This document shows positions 19,296 to 28,196 of a stretch of DNA of 64,000 bases, piece after piece. How positions within the stretch are numbered: the first letter of the stretch is position 1; every line of letters starts with the position of its first letter. Location: positions 124,001-188,000 of the forward strand of contig NZ_OU015584.1 in the NCBI RefSeq assembly GCF_907165195.1, written 5' to 3'. A program made the position numbers and the translations under genes. The notes under the pieces were generated by a model. That model was not told the origin of the DNA, ran no database searches, and was given only the letters and a program-made list of their open reading frames with translations. The stretch is from Parvicella tangerina. Its GTDB lineage: Bacteria; Bacteroidota; Bacteroidia; Flavobacteriales_D; Parvicellaceae.

Positions 19296-22028
19296 GTGAA
19301 AAAGCTACTTACGCTTGCAATATTTATACAGATCGCTTTTAGCCTTTCTGCCCAGGGAATAAGGTTGACGGGACAAGTTCAAGATACGTTGAATAATAGA
19401 GGCTTAGAAAGTGCTGTTGTGATGGCCGTTAGAGTAAGGGATTCGGTACTAACCAACTTTACTCGTACCAACTGGAAAGGAGAATGGGAACTAACGGTTC
19501 CAAGAGACACTTTTCAAGTTTATGTAACACACCCTGATTTTGAGGAACGCGAGTTTTTTGTTTTCGGTAATGACCAAACGAAAGACCTGGATTTTGGCGA
19601 AATTATTCTTCCAGCAAAAGGGGAGGAACTTAAAGAACTGGTGGTTTTCTCTAATAATGAGCCCATCTACTTTAAAGGAGATACGCTCGTCATGGTGGCG
19701 GATTCTTTTAAGACTTCTGCGAATGCTAATGTGGAAGATTTGTTTAAGAAACTTCCTGGTTTCGATGTGGATAATTCTGGGAAAATCATGGTTCATGGTG
19801 AAGAGGTTAACAAGGTATACGTAGATGGTGATGAATTCTTCGGAACAGATCCAACAGTCGCCACTAAGAACCTTCCTGCTGGAGCAATTGAGAATGTTCA
19901 GGTATATGAAGAGAAAGTGGAAGGAGACAACACAGAAGAAACGGAGAAAGTAATTAATCTAACGTTGAAGGAAGACGCAAAAAAAGGGTATTTTGGTAAA
20001 GTTAACGGAGCTTCGGATTTTAATCAGTTTTACGAAGGAGAGGTATTGGCGAATAAGTTTAATGGTAGTCAGAAGATATCGGTTTTTGGATTGTTTACGA
20101 ACACCCCAAGAAGTGAGTTCAACATGCGCGATCGTTTCCAATATGGATTAACAGAAGAGTACGGCTTAAGAGATGAGGACTGGAACTATGTTTATGAACC
20201 TCAAATAGGAAACCTTGGAGAAGGATTGCCTCGCAAAGCCAAAGCAGGGTTTTATTACACAGACAAATGGGGGAAAAACTTGGAGGTCTCTACGAATTTC
20301 ACGTATGACAACCAGTATGTTTTGGCTACGGAAGAGTCTTACACCCAATTTAATTTGACGGATACAACTTACTATAATGATCAGACGGATAGCACGATTC
20401 AAGAGCAGAATGCTTATGCCCTAAACTTCAAGTTCGAATGGAAAATTGACTCGTTAACTAAGCTAGATATTGTTCCACGTGTCAAACAGATTGAAAATCA
20501 AACGGAAGAGTTTTCGCAAAGTGATTTTTATTCGCAGGAGGGATCCTTGAACCGTTCTACCCAGAATGCTTATAGCGAGAATGTCGTTTTTCAAGAAAGT
20601 TCGGTATTGGTTAACCTGGAGAAAGACTTTAAAAAGAAAAACCGTGAACTTGATGCGACTTATCAGGTGAAGCATCAAACGAATGGGAGCAAGGATTTCC
20701 TCATAAACACTGATTTGAATGTGCTGGATAGCACATTATACTCATCGACTGATCAAACCAAGAACGGGAAGTCGGTATTCACGCAACACTTTGGTGAGGT
20801 TAGTTATACAGAGCCCTTGCATGAGAAATTGAAAGTGGAAGTTTCCTATACTTATCAAATGGCAACTGGTTTTAATAAGAAATATGCCTTTGATAGTGAC
20901 GGAGAGAGTTATAGTCTTCTGAATGAAACGTATACTAGTGATTTTGATAATGTAACGACCAACCAAAAGGCAGGTGGCCGCTTGATCTTTGGACATAAAA
21001 TTCATCAAGTGATTGGAGGAGCATATTATAACCATACAGACATTAATAGCATCGATAATTTTACAGATTCCAGCTTGAGAAAGACCTTGGGCAATGTTCT
21101 ACCGTATTTTAAATGGAGAATAAAATTCTCCCAAGCAAAACAGCTCTCTTTTAAGTACATTTCTAGTGTTAAGAACCCTACGGTATCGCAGTTGCAACCG
21201 CTTCCCAACAACAGAAACATAAACAACATTAAGTTGGGTAACATTAACTTGATAAGCGAGGTGTCTAATCAGGCGAATGTGAACTACTTCACCTACAAAG
21301 CCACAACCGGTTCGCACCGTTATTTAGGAGCCAGCTATACTTGGTTTAAGAACCCGCTTTCCAATGCGCTGTATTTTGATAATTTCGGACGAGCAATTAA
21401 TCAAACCATAAACGTTTCTGGAGGTGAGAGTGTGTCTGCTTACGCAGGAGGTTCGTTTCCATTTTTAAAACAACAATTCAAGTTTGATCCGAACTTGAAC
21501 TTCATCAGAACGCTCAGTGTTTCTGAAATCAACTTTGAAGAAACGACCAATGAGAACAACTCGGTTTATGCAAACTTAAACGTTAAATATATCAGTGATT
21601 CCTTAGAGATATTTGCAGGGACCGAGTTAGGTTTGAATTATGCTAAAGCTGCTCTTTCTGAAACGTATCAAAATTACTCTACACAAACGTATAAAGGAGG
21701 TTTTACCTGGAAGCTAAGAGGAAAGTTTGAAATCGCTTCGGATGTTAGATATATCCTCAATACGCAACGTGCTGATGGGTTTGATCTAAATTTCACCCTA
21801 ATAAATGCTTCGATTAGCAAAATGTTTCTTCCTAAGGAAAACCTCATCATCTCTCTAGAGGCAAAAGACATTCTTAATCAAAACATCAGTAACCGAAGAA
21901 GTGTTTACAACAACATGATCGTAGACAGTAAAACAAATATTATCGGAAGATATATTTTACTGCGTGCCGTTTATAAATTTAATGTACTAAAAAGTCAGAA
22001 AAATGAGAACGACCTGCTTGAGGATTAA
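19296..22028 (+). CDS. Outer-membrane beta-barrel protein with carboxypeptidase-like and plug domains
   Basis: 910 residues. The start is GTG 19296: the ATG two bases earlier is followed directly by a stop. Signal peptide (LLTLAIFIQIAFSLSAQ), carboxypeptidase-regulatory-like domain (about 22-115, TGQVQDTLNNRGLESAVV), a plug-like segment (VEDLFKKLPGFDVDNSGKIM then NKVYVDGDEFFGTDP), and a large OMP_b-brl-type barrel (about 230-900). It resembles TonB-receptor-like proteins that lack an obvious substrate. The GLPGLI gene overlaps its last 26 bp, a common pairing in Bacteroidota. Substrate unknown. Confidence 0.8.
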   Translation: MKKLLTLAIFIQIAFSLSAQGIRLTGQVQDTLNNRGLESAVVMAVRVRDSVLTNFTRTNWKGEWELTVPRDTFQVYVTHPDFEEREFFVFGNDQTKDLDFGEIILPAKGEELKELVVFSNNEPIYFKGDTLVMVADSFKTSANANVEDLFKKLPGFDVDNSGKIMVHGEEVNKVYVDGDEFFGTDPTVATKNLPAGAIENVQVYEEKVEGDNTEETEKVINLTLKEDAKKGYFGKVNGASDFNQFYEGEVLANKFNGSQKISVFGLFTNTPRSEFNMRDRFQYGLTEEYGLRDEDWNYVYEPQIGNLGEGLPRKAKAGFYYTDKWGKNLEVSTNFTYDNQYVLATEESYTQFNLTDTTYYNDQTDSTIQEQNAYALNFKFEWKIDSLTKLDIVPRVKQIENQTEEFSQSDFYSQEGSLNRSTQNAYSENVVFQESSVLVNLEKDFKKKNRELDATYQVKHQTNGSKDFLINTDLNVLDSTLYSSTDQTKNGKSVFTQHFGEVSYTEPLHEKLKVEVSYTYQMATGFNKKYAFDSDGESYSLLNETYTSDFDNVTTNQKAGGRLIFGHKIHQVIGGAYYNHTDINSIDNFTDSSLRKTLGNVLPYFKWRIKFSQAKQLSFKYISSVKNPTVSQLQPLPNNRNINNIKLGNINLISEVSNQANVNYFTYKATTGSHRYLGASYTWFKNPLSNALYFDNFGRAINQTINVSGGESVSAYAGGSFPFLKQQFKFDPNLNFIRTLSVSEINFEETTNENNSVYANLNVKYISDSLEIFAGTELGLNYAKAALSETYQNYSTQTYKGGFTWKLRGKFEIASDVRYILNTQRADGFDLNFTLINASISKMFLPKENLIISLEAKDILNQNISNRRSVYNNMIVDSKTNIIGRYILLRAVYKFNVLKSQKNENDLLED

Positions 22029-22731
22029 TATTTTGGTCTTCTTGTTAATAGGAGGATTGGGCTTTACTGATGGGTATACTCAGTATCGAGAAGGAAAAAT
22101 AGTGTTCCAACGGAAAACTAATTTGTACAAGAGATTTGGTGAGCGCGCGAAAGACTGGATCAAAGAAAAGGATAAGGTAAAAGTAGAGTTCTTTGAATTG
22201 ACTTTTACGGATTCATTAAGTGCCTGGAAGAATGTGCCGTCTGAGGTACCCGATCCAATGTCCTGGGGAACATCACGCCACGAAGTATATCGGAATTTTA
22301 ACGATCCAACCTATTACAGCATTAGAGACCTTTGGGGAGACAAAGTTCATGTAGAAGACACACTGCCAAATCGCCAATGGAAGATCACAGATAGCAAGAG
22401 AAATATTGCCGGTTTTTCTTGTAGGAAGGCTTTCTGGGAAGTAAACGACTCATTAACAATCTATGCATGGTACTGTGATGAGATCATCCCTTCCATTGGA
22501 CCAGAACGGTTTTATGGTTTGCCAGGAGCTATTCTCGGATTAGCTTCAGAAGATGGAGGAGTTGTATATTTTGCACAGGAAGTAAAGTTCTATCAACCAA
22601 AGGCAGAGGAGTTTGAGTTTAAAAGATCCAAGAAGGTACAGTCTATGGATAAAACCCGAGAAGAACTTGAGTTGGTGATGAGTAGAAGCAAATGGGGAAA
22701 CCCTGATGTGAGCTACTACTTTATTTGGTGA
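22003..22731 (+). CDS. GLPGLI family protein
   Basis: 242 residues with a signal peptide (INILVFLLIGGLGFTDG). It carries the family's name motif in ERFYGLPGAILGL, and upstream IAGFSCRKAFWEV and IYAWYCDEIIP with conserved cysteines. GLPGLI proteins are exported and of unknown function, often encoded next to outer-membrane barrel genes. Here it overlaps the barrel gene by 26 bp, implying translational coupling. It ends directly before the converging ald gene. Confidence 0.85.
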   Translation: MRTTCLRINILVFLLIGGLGFTDGYTQYREGKIVFQRKTNLYKRFGERAKDWIKEKDKVKVEFFELTFTDSLSAWKNVPSEVPDPMSWGTSRHEVYRNFNDPTYYSIRDLWGDKVHVEDTLPNRQWKITDSKRNIAGFSCRKAFWEVNDSLTIYAWYCDEIIPSIGPERFYGLPGAILGLASEDGGVVYFAQEVKFYQPKAEEFEFKRSKKVQSMDKTREELELVMSRSKWGNPDVSYYFIW

Positions 22732-23952
22732 TTAAAAGGCTGTGATTAATAAGTCCAGATCCTTATAAGGAAGATTAAACGACTCACCCAAAAAGCTGGA
22801 GGTCAAGGTGCCGTTGTAGATATAAACCCCATGTCTAAAACCTCTTTGACTTCTGATCAAGCGTTCAATGCCACCACCCTCTGCAATTTCTAACACCTGA
22901 GGAGCGAAAATGTTACTTAAGGCATAGCTTGCCGTCCTGGCAACGCGCGAGGCAATGTTAGGCACACAATAGTGAATTACTCCTTCTCGAACAAACGTGG
23001 GTCTTTCATGTGTGGTTACCTTCGAGGTCTCAAAACACCCTCCCTGATCAATACTCACATCAACAATCACTGAACCTTGTTTCATGTTCTCTACCATTTC
23101 TTGCGTCACCACACAAGGTGTTCTGCCGTGAGGAGCTCTAATAGCACTAATCGCAACATCTGCTCGCATTAAACTTTTGGCAAGAACCTTTGGCTGTATT
23201 ACTGAAGTATAGATTCTTGTTCCAAGATCATTTTGGAGACGCCTTAATTTAGCAACTGAGTTATCAAAAACCTTAACGTTTGCACCAAGAGCTAAAGCAT
23301 TTCTAGCCGCAAAGGATCCAACAGTACCTGCACCTAAAATGACCACTTCCGTTGGTGGTATGCCGGCAACACCTCCCATAATCATCCCTTTACCACCATT
23401 CACATTACTTAGTAATTCAGCTGCGATCAATACGCTTGCGTTTCCTGCAATTTCTCCCATCGATCGAATGATCGGGTAAACACCATGTTCATCTTTGATA
23501 TAATCCCAGGCAATTGCAGTAACCTTTTTGTTCATGAGCTCCCGAAGTGTGTCTTCTGGTTGCACCGTTAACTGAAGCGCAGAGAACAAGGTCTGCTTAT
23601 GCTTCATCAATTCAATTTCTTTTTTTGAGGGAGGTGTTACTTTCAGTATGATATCTGCTTCGTAAACTTTTTCGTGCGAAAAGGCAATTTCAGCACCAGC
23701 CTCGCTATAGTCTCTATCTGTAAAGTAAGCCCCTTTGCCGGCATTGGTTTCTACGATCACCCGGTGCCCATTAGCAACCAATAAGGCCACAGCCTGCGGC
23801 ACCAGCGCTACTCGATGCTCCTGGAACTCTGTCTCTCTGGGAATACCAATAAATAAACTGTGTTTTTTTCTGCTGATCTCCAGCATTTCTTCCTGCGGAA
23901 GCATGGCTGCTTCATGAGCAAGGGATTTCAACGCATCTCCTGACGACATCAT
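22732..23952 (-). CDS. ald: Alanine dehydrogenase
   Basis: 406 residues. It interconverts L-alanine and pyruvate with NAD(H). The N-terminal part has IGIPRETEFQEHRVALVP and the substrate-binding region, and the Rossmann part has VVILGAGTVGSFAARNALAL. The last part contains the family's PNIASRVARTASYALSNIF segment. It has about 30 extra N-terminal residues compared with typical family members. The start could be either of two consecutive ATG codons. It shares its 3' end region with the GLPGLI gene and follows tsaE on the same strand at 34 bp. Confidence 0.88.
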   Translation of the reverse strand: MMSSGDALKSLAHEAAMLPQEEMLEISRKKHSLFIGIPRETEFQEHRVALVPQAVALLVANGHRVIVETNAGKGAYFTDRDYSEAGAEIAFSHEKVYEADIILKVTPPSKKEIELMKHKQTLFSALQLTVQPEDTLRELMNKKVTAIAWDYIKDEHGVYPIIRSMGEIAGNASVLIAAELLSNVNGGKGMIMGGVAGIPPTEVVILGAGTVGSFAARNALALGANVKVFDNSVAKLRRLQNDLGTRIYTSVIQPKVLAKSLMRADVAISAIRAPHGRTPCVVTQEMVENMKQGSVIVDVSIDQGGCFETSKVTTHERPTFVREGVIHYCVPNIASRVARTASYALSNIFAPQVLEIAEGGGIERLIRSQRGFRHGVYIYNGTLTSSFLGESFNLPYKDLDLLITAF

Positions 23953-23986
23953 TTGGTTAGGTTAAAGTAGGTTTCTAATGCAGGTT

Positions 23987-24427
23987 TCAAACTATGTCTA
24001 TACTAATGTTTCTAATATCTCCATCTCGTTCGATGTCTACCTTTACGTAACTAGGGGGTAAAAGTTTCGAAATTCGATCTGCCCACTCCAAAAAACATAC
24101 TTTTCCACTATCAATGAGCTCATCCAAACCGCTTTCTAATGCTTCTTGTTCACCATCTAATCGGTAAAAATCAAAATGATAAACATCTCCGTAATTTGGA
24201 GATTCATAGGTGTTTACGATGGCATAGGTTGGACTGGAAACGTCTGTTATTCCCATCTTTTCACAAATAGCACGAATTAAAGTGGTTTTACCTGCTCCCA
24301 TTTCACCACGAAAACTAACTACTGGATAATTGTTCATTAGCAAAAGAAGCTCATCAACGATCGGACCATAGTCATTTAAGGTTAGCTGGGTATATTTTTT
24401 TTTCACAAGACTAAAAGTGTTTAGCAT
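23987..24427 (-). CDS. tsaE: tRNA threonylcarbamoyladenosine biosynthesis ATPase TsaE
   Basis: 146 residues with a P-loop (GEMGAGKTTLIRAIC), the TsaE-type SSPTYAIVNTY segment, HFDFYRL and FLEWADRI. TsaE works with TsaB, TsaC and TsaD in making t6A at position 37 of ANN-decoding tRNAs. Length and motifs are complete. It precedes ald on the same strand and is divergent from the RDD gene. Confidence 0.93.
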   Translation of the reverse strand: MLNTFSLVKKKYTQLTLNDYGPIVDELLLLMNNYPVVSFRGEMGAGKTTLIRAICEKMGITDVSSPTYAIVNTYESPNYGDVYHFDFYRLDGEQEALESGLDELIDSGKVCFLEWADRISKLLPPSYVKVDIERDGDIRNISIDIV

Positions 24428-24471
24428 TTAGAATTTCTATCTTGTACAAGAATAACTAAAAAAGTAAGAGT

Positions 24472-24912
24472 ATGGAAGATGAATTATTGGATTTTAATGA
24501 AGAGGAACACGATTATGCTAAGAATTTGGCTAGCGGTGGTGTTCGCTTTGGAAATTACATTTTGGATAGGATAATTTTTGCGTTGCCGCTTTCGTTTTTG
24601 TTGAATTACTTGATATATGGTGAATATATAGCAAAGGTTGGACGAATGGAAGAAACATTATTGCACCTTGGTCTGAGCTGGTTACTTTATGTGGCATACT
24701 ATATTTTCATGGAAGCTTCATTTGGAAAAACCATCGGAAAAATGATCACTGGAACTGAAGTTGTTGCAGTGGGTGGTGGAAAACCAACTTTAAATCAGAT
24801 AATTGGTAGGTCCTTTGCTCGGTTAATTCCTTTTGAACCTTTCTCATTTCTTGGAGAAAACGCAGTTGGTTGGCACGATAGTTTGTCAAAAACAAGAGTG
24901 GTTAAGAAATAA
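24472..24912 (+). CDS. RDD family membrane protein
   Basis: 146 residues with the RDD-type opening (GVRFGNYILDRIIFALPLSF) and three hydrophobic segments, followed by SFGKTIGKMITGTEVV and QIIGRSFARLIPFEPFSFL. RDD proteins are small membrane proteins of mostly unknown role, some linked to ion or osmotic stress. It ends directly against the converging methyltransferase gene. Confidence 0.85.
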   Translation: MEDELLDFNEEEHDYAKNLASGGVRFGNYILDRIIFALPLSFLLNYLIYGEYIAKVGRMEETLLHLGLSWLLYVAYYIFMEASFGKTIGKMITGTEVVAVGGGKPTLNQIIGRSFARLIPFEPFSFLGENAVGWHDSLSKTRVVKK

Positions 24913-25689
24913 TCACTCAGATTTTCTCACTACGTAAATCAGCTCATTAGGATCAAGCCGCATTCGTTCGTATTGTTCTTTAGGAAACTCTTCCCTGTAG
25001 TTATAGGGCTCTACTTCAAAACCAGCCGCTCTTAGCTTATCAGGATAATCCAATCCATACAGCCTTACATGATCATACTGCCAAAAGTGTTTTTCACGTT
25101 CTTCTGGAGAGGTAATTGAAGGATCTTCGTAGGTTTCCTTACGGCTATAGTCTATGGGTACCTGAAAAATTCCCCAACCGCCTGGTTTCATAATGCGATA
25201 AAGTTCCGTCATGCATTGGTGATCATCTTCTACATGCTCTAATACGTGATTGCAAAAGATGACGTCATACTGATTATCTTCCAAAGGAATGTTGTGAAGA
25301 TCAAAATGAAGATCAGCAATGGGAGACTCCAGATCCCCTGTGGTGTATTTAATGTTCTTCTGATGTTTGAAAAGATCTAAAAAGCATTGCTCAGGAGCAA
25401 TGTGCATCACATTAAGTTCATCGGTAAAGAAATTTGATTTATTCTTAAGATAAAGCCACATCAAACGATGTCTTTCCAGCGTGAGATCGTACGGACAAAG
25501 GACATTTTCTCGGTGGGCTACCTTACTTCCGTAGGAAAGAAACTTTCTGAATTTTTTTTCACAAACAGGACATTCAACATTATCTCCACGGTAGATAATT
25601 GGAGCAAATAGCCGGAAAACGTAACTCAATCTGATTAGCCATGGCCTTGGAATGGCACGCAACAAAAACTTGTAGATCTTCTTGAACAT
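24913..25689 (-). CDS. SAM-dependent methyltransferase, class I
   Basis: 258 residues. An N-terminal CPVCEKKFRKF zinc-like pair is followed by a methyltransferase core: the SAM-binding region around HIAPEQCFLDLFKH, TGDLESPIADLHFDL, and the motif IFCNHVLEHVEDDHQ. The C-terminal part (FPKEQYERMRLDPNELIYVV) is of the Methyltransf_11/25 type. The substrate cannot be told. It lies 5 bp after rbfA on the same strand. Confidence 0.78.
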   Translation of the reverse strand: MFKKIYKFLLRAIPRPWLIRLSYVFRLFAPIIYRGDNVECPVCEKKFRKFLSYGSKVAHRENVLCPYDLTLERHRLMWLYLKNKSNFFTDELNVMHIAPEQCFLDLFKHQKNIKYTTGDLESPIADLHFDLHNIPLEDNQYDVIFCNHVLEHVEDDHQCMTELYRIMKPGGWGIFQVPIDYSRKETYEDPSITSPEEREKHFWQYDHVRLYGLDYPDKLRAAGFEVEPYNYREEFPKEQYERMRLDPNELIYVVRKSE

Positions 25690-25694
25690 CTTGT

Positions 25695-26033
25695 TTAACC
25701 TTTAAGGAGCTTATCAATTTCATCTGCGTAGTCCAATGAGTCATCTAAATAGAACATAAACTCAGGCGTCTTCCTCAATTGATTTTTAACCTTTTGACTC
25801 ACTTCATAACGAATGGCCTTATCATTTTCTCGAATGTTTTTAAGCACCTCGTTTTTGTCTGGACCTGCAAAAATACTTAAGTAAGCTTTAGCGTTTGCCA
25901 AGTCAGGTGAAACCCGCACTGTAGTGACCGTTACCATTGCTCCTTGACAAAGTGTCCTCGCTTCTTTTTGAAAAACAAGACTTAATTCGCGTTTTAGCAA
26001 TTCAGCTATTTTTTCTTGTCTAATACTTGCCAT
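25695..26033 (-). CDS. rbfA: Ribosome-binding factor A
   Basis: 112 residues from ATG 26033 (MASIRQEKIAELLKREL is the family N-terminus; the frame is open upstream to 26129). RbfA binds the 30S subunit and helps 16S rRNA maturation and cold growth. KH-type features are visible: VTVTTVRVSPDLANAKAYLS and LRKTPEFMFYLDDSLDYA. The gene is followed by a methyltransferase on the same strand. Confidence 0.93.
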   Translation of the reverse strand: MASIRQEKIAELLKRELSLVFQKEARTLCQGAMVTVTTVRVSPDLANAKAYLSIFAGPDKNEVLKNIRENDKAIRYEVSQKVKNQLRKTPEFMFYLDDSLDYADEIDKLLKG

Positions 26034-26159
26034 AAGACCGCAAAGATAAACAATCCCAAGTATTATGGGTTTAAATGTTTTTTTAGGATTCCAATAGTTA
26101 AAAGGTTTGTCAATGGCAACCTCCTGCAATTGGCTCGTTTAAAGTAAAACTAGAAGAAG

Positions 26160-27404
26160 ATGAACAAGAGTATAATAGTCATTTTACTCCTAATGAGCAC
26201 ACAAAGTATTGTTGGCCAGAGCACGAAAAATGTATTGTTTTTGGGAAATAGTTACACGGGTGAAAATAACCTACCAACCTTAACACAGAACTTGGCAACT
26301 TCTCTAGGAGATAACCTGTCTGTTGATTCAAACACACCTGGGGGGCATACCTTTAATGGGCATAGTACGAATTCAACATCGCTGAGTAAGATTGCTCAAG
26401 GCGGGTGGGATTTTGTAATTCTACAAGAGCAGTCTCAAATACCTTCATTCCCTCCATCTCAAGTTGCAACAGACTGTTATCCTTATGCGGAGATATTGGT
26501 TGACTCGATAAGAAGTGCAGATCCCTGTACCATACCACTCTTTTACATGACTTGGGGAAGAGAGAATGGAGATCAAACGAATTGTGCATCTTATCCACCA
26601 CTCTGCACGTATGATGGAATGCAAGATCGTTTACGAAACAGCTACTTAGAAATGGGTTTTGACAATGAAGCAGAAGTCTCACCAGTTGGTGCTACCTGGC
26701 AATATGTTAGAGATAACCACCCATCGATTGATTTGTATAGTTCAGATGGAAGTCACCCCAGTATTTATGGGAGTTATCTGGCCGCATGTGTTCATTATGC
26801 CTCGATTTTTAAAAAGTCGCCTGTTGGAGCTTCTTTCACTTCAACACTGAGTGCATCTGATGCATTGATTCTTCAAACGGCAGCTGAAATGGTCGTTATT
26901 GATAGTATGGAGAACTGGAATTTTGGTGTGCGAGATGTTACCGCAGCGTTTAGCAGTTCAATTACCGACTTTGATGCCATATTTGATTATTCAGGAAACA
27001 ATGGAACAGATTTTAGCTGGGACTTTGGGGATGGCAATTCATCAAGCCTTGAAAATCCCTCAAATGCGTATTTGACAAATGGAACGTACACGGTAGAACT
27101 AATTGCTACGGATGGATGTACGTCAGATACCTCGATGGCTGATGTTGTCATCGCAGTTTCTACAGCTAATGTCACCGACTTGGAGGTGATTAGTAGTGTT
27201 GAACAATATAATGGTCGTTGTGTCGTGAGGTTTTCTGAGTTAAAGCATGGCACCTACTATTTATATAGCGCAGAAGGTAAGCTAATCAAACACAAGGTGT
27301 TTAATGGAGAGCAAATAAGCCTAGATCTTCCTAACACGTATCAATACTATATACTGACCATACAATCAGAGCATCTCACGCAATCGGTCAAGTTGGTGCG
27401 ATAA
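26160..27404 (+). CDS. Secreted SGNH-hydrolase-like protein with PKD domain and T9SS-type tail
   Basis: 414 residues. Signal peptide (VILLLMSTQSIVGQ), then a GDSL/SGNH-like domain (about 22-250: NVLFLGNSYTGENNLP as block I and SSDGSHPSIYGSYLAA as the Asp-His block), then a PKD domain (about 262-325, DFSWDFGDGNSSSLENPS), and a C-terminal beta-rich stretch ending SVKLVR that fits a type IX secretion sorting domain. The catalytic Ser is probably in GNSYT. It may be an extracellular esterase-like enzyme; the substrate is unknown. Confidence 0.68.
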   Translation: MNKSIIVILLLMSTQSIVGQSTKNVLFLGNSYTGENNLPTLTQNLATSLGDNLSVDSNTPGGHTFNGHSTNSTSLSKIAQGGWDFVILQEQSQIPSFPPSQVATDCYPYAEILVDSIRSADPCTIPLFYMTWGRENGDQTNCASYPPLCTYDGMQDRLRNSYLEMGFDNEAEVSPVGATWQYVRDNHPSIDLYSSDGSHPSIYGSYLAACVHYASIFKKSPVGASFTSTLSASDALILQTAAEMVVIDSMENWNFGVRDVTAAFSSSITDFDAIFDYSGNNGTDFSWDFGDGNSSSLENPSNAYLTNGTYTVELIATDGCTSDTSMADVVIAVSTANVTDLEVISSVEQYNGRCVVRFSELKHGTYYLYSAEGKLIKHKVFNGEQISLDLPNTYQYYILTIQSEHLTQSVKLVR

Positions 27405-27432
27405 TTGCTCCAAATCCATTATTTTTACCCTA

Positions 27433-28035
27433 ATGGATTTCAAAAGAATTGTCTTTATAGCGTTAATTATTTTTCTTGGTGTAATTGCCCGTTCTCAAGA
27501 AGAATGGAGCCAGGAGGAGCTAACTGCTGCAAAAACTGCAGATACTTGCGAATACCTATCAGCAATAGAGAAAGACGCTGTAATGTACCTGAACCTTGCT
27601 CGACTGTTCCCGCAAAAATTTAAAGAACTTGAATTAAAAGGTTACTACGGAACTGAGAAGTATGGGGATTACCTTAAGGACTCTCCTTGGATAGCCTCGC
27701 TAGACAGTACTTTAGATACACTATCAGCAATGGTGGCTTTGATTCCAGACACTGCGCTGTTCAATCATGCTAAATGCTTTGCCAAAGAAATGGGTGATGC
27801 AGGAACAACAGGACATGAAAGAGTTAATTGTCCAAAGAACAAAAAGTATGGGGAGTGTAGCTCTTTCGGCATGGAGAATGGTAAAGACATTGTAATGCAA
27901 ATGCTAATCGACCATAATATAGCTGGTCTTGGTCACAGAAAGCAATGTTTAGATCCGAAAAACAAATTTATTGGCCTAAGTATGCACACGCATACCGAAT
28001 GGGGTACTTGTTGTGTGATTAATCTGCTAAAGTAA
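27433..28035 (+). CDS. Secreted CAP (SCP-like) domain protein
   Basis: 200 residues, signal peptide (IVFIALIIFLGVIARSQ). The CAP-type core is visible: MYLNLARLFPQKFKE, HAKCFAKEMGDAGTTGHERV, FGMENGKDIVMQML and LGHRKQCLDPKNKFIGLSM. It has six or more cysteines, likely to form disulfides outside the cell. CAP proteins have been linked to protease or lipid-binding roles; the function here is unknown. It follows the SGNH gene on the same strand with a 28-bp gap. Confidence 0.8.
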   Translation: MDFKRIVFIALIIFLGVIARSQEEWSQEELTAAKTADTCEYLSAIEKDAVMYLNLARLFPQKFKELELKGYYGTEKYGDYLKDSPWIASLDSTLDTLSAMVALIPDTALFNHAKCFAKEMGDAGTTGHERVNCPKNKKYGECSSFGMENGKDIVMQMLIDHNIAGLGHRKQCLDPKNKFIGLSMHTHTEWGTCCVINLLK

Positions 28036-28088
28036 AATACGTTTTTGTTCGAAAAAACATTTGCTTTAACTGTTGTTTTGGGTCAAAA

Positions 28089-28196
28089 ATGACTAAAACA
28101 AAAGTACGTAAAAAACAAAACAAAGAAGATAACCCTCAGATTTCAGTAGTACGTTTGAATCATAAAAATCAAACTTATGGTTTACAAAGTGCTTAA
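28089..28196 (+). CDS. Possible small basic protein (35 residues)
   Basis: An ATG at 28089 opens a 35-residue frame, Lys/Arg-rich at its start (MTKTKVRKKQNKEDNPQ), that overlaps the start of the acyltransferase at 28177 by 20 bp. It could be a small peptide or a chance frame in the leader of that gene. No family is recognised. Confidence 0.2.
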   Translation: MTKTKVRKKQNKEDNPQISVVRLNHKNQTYGLQSA

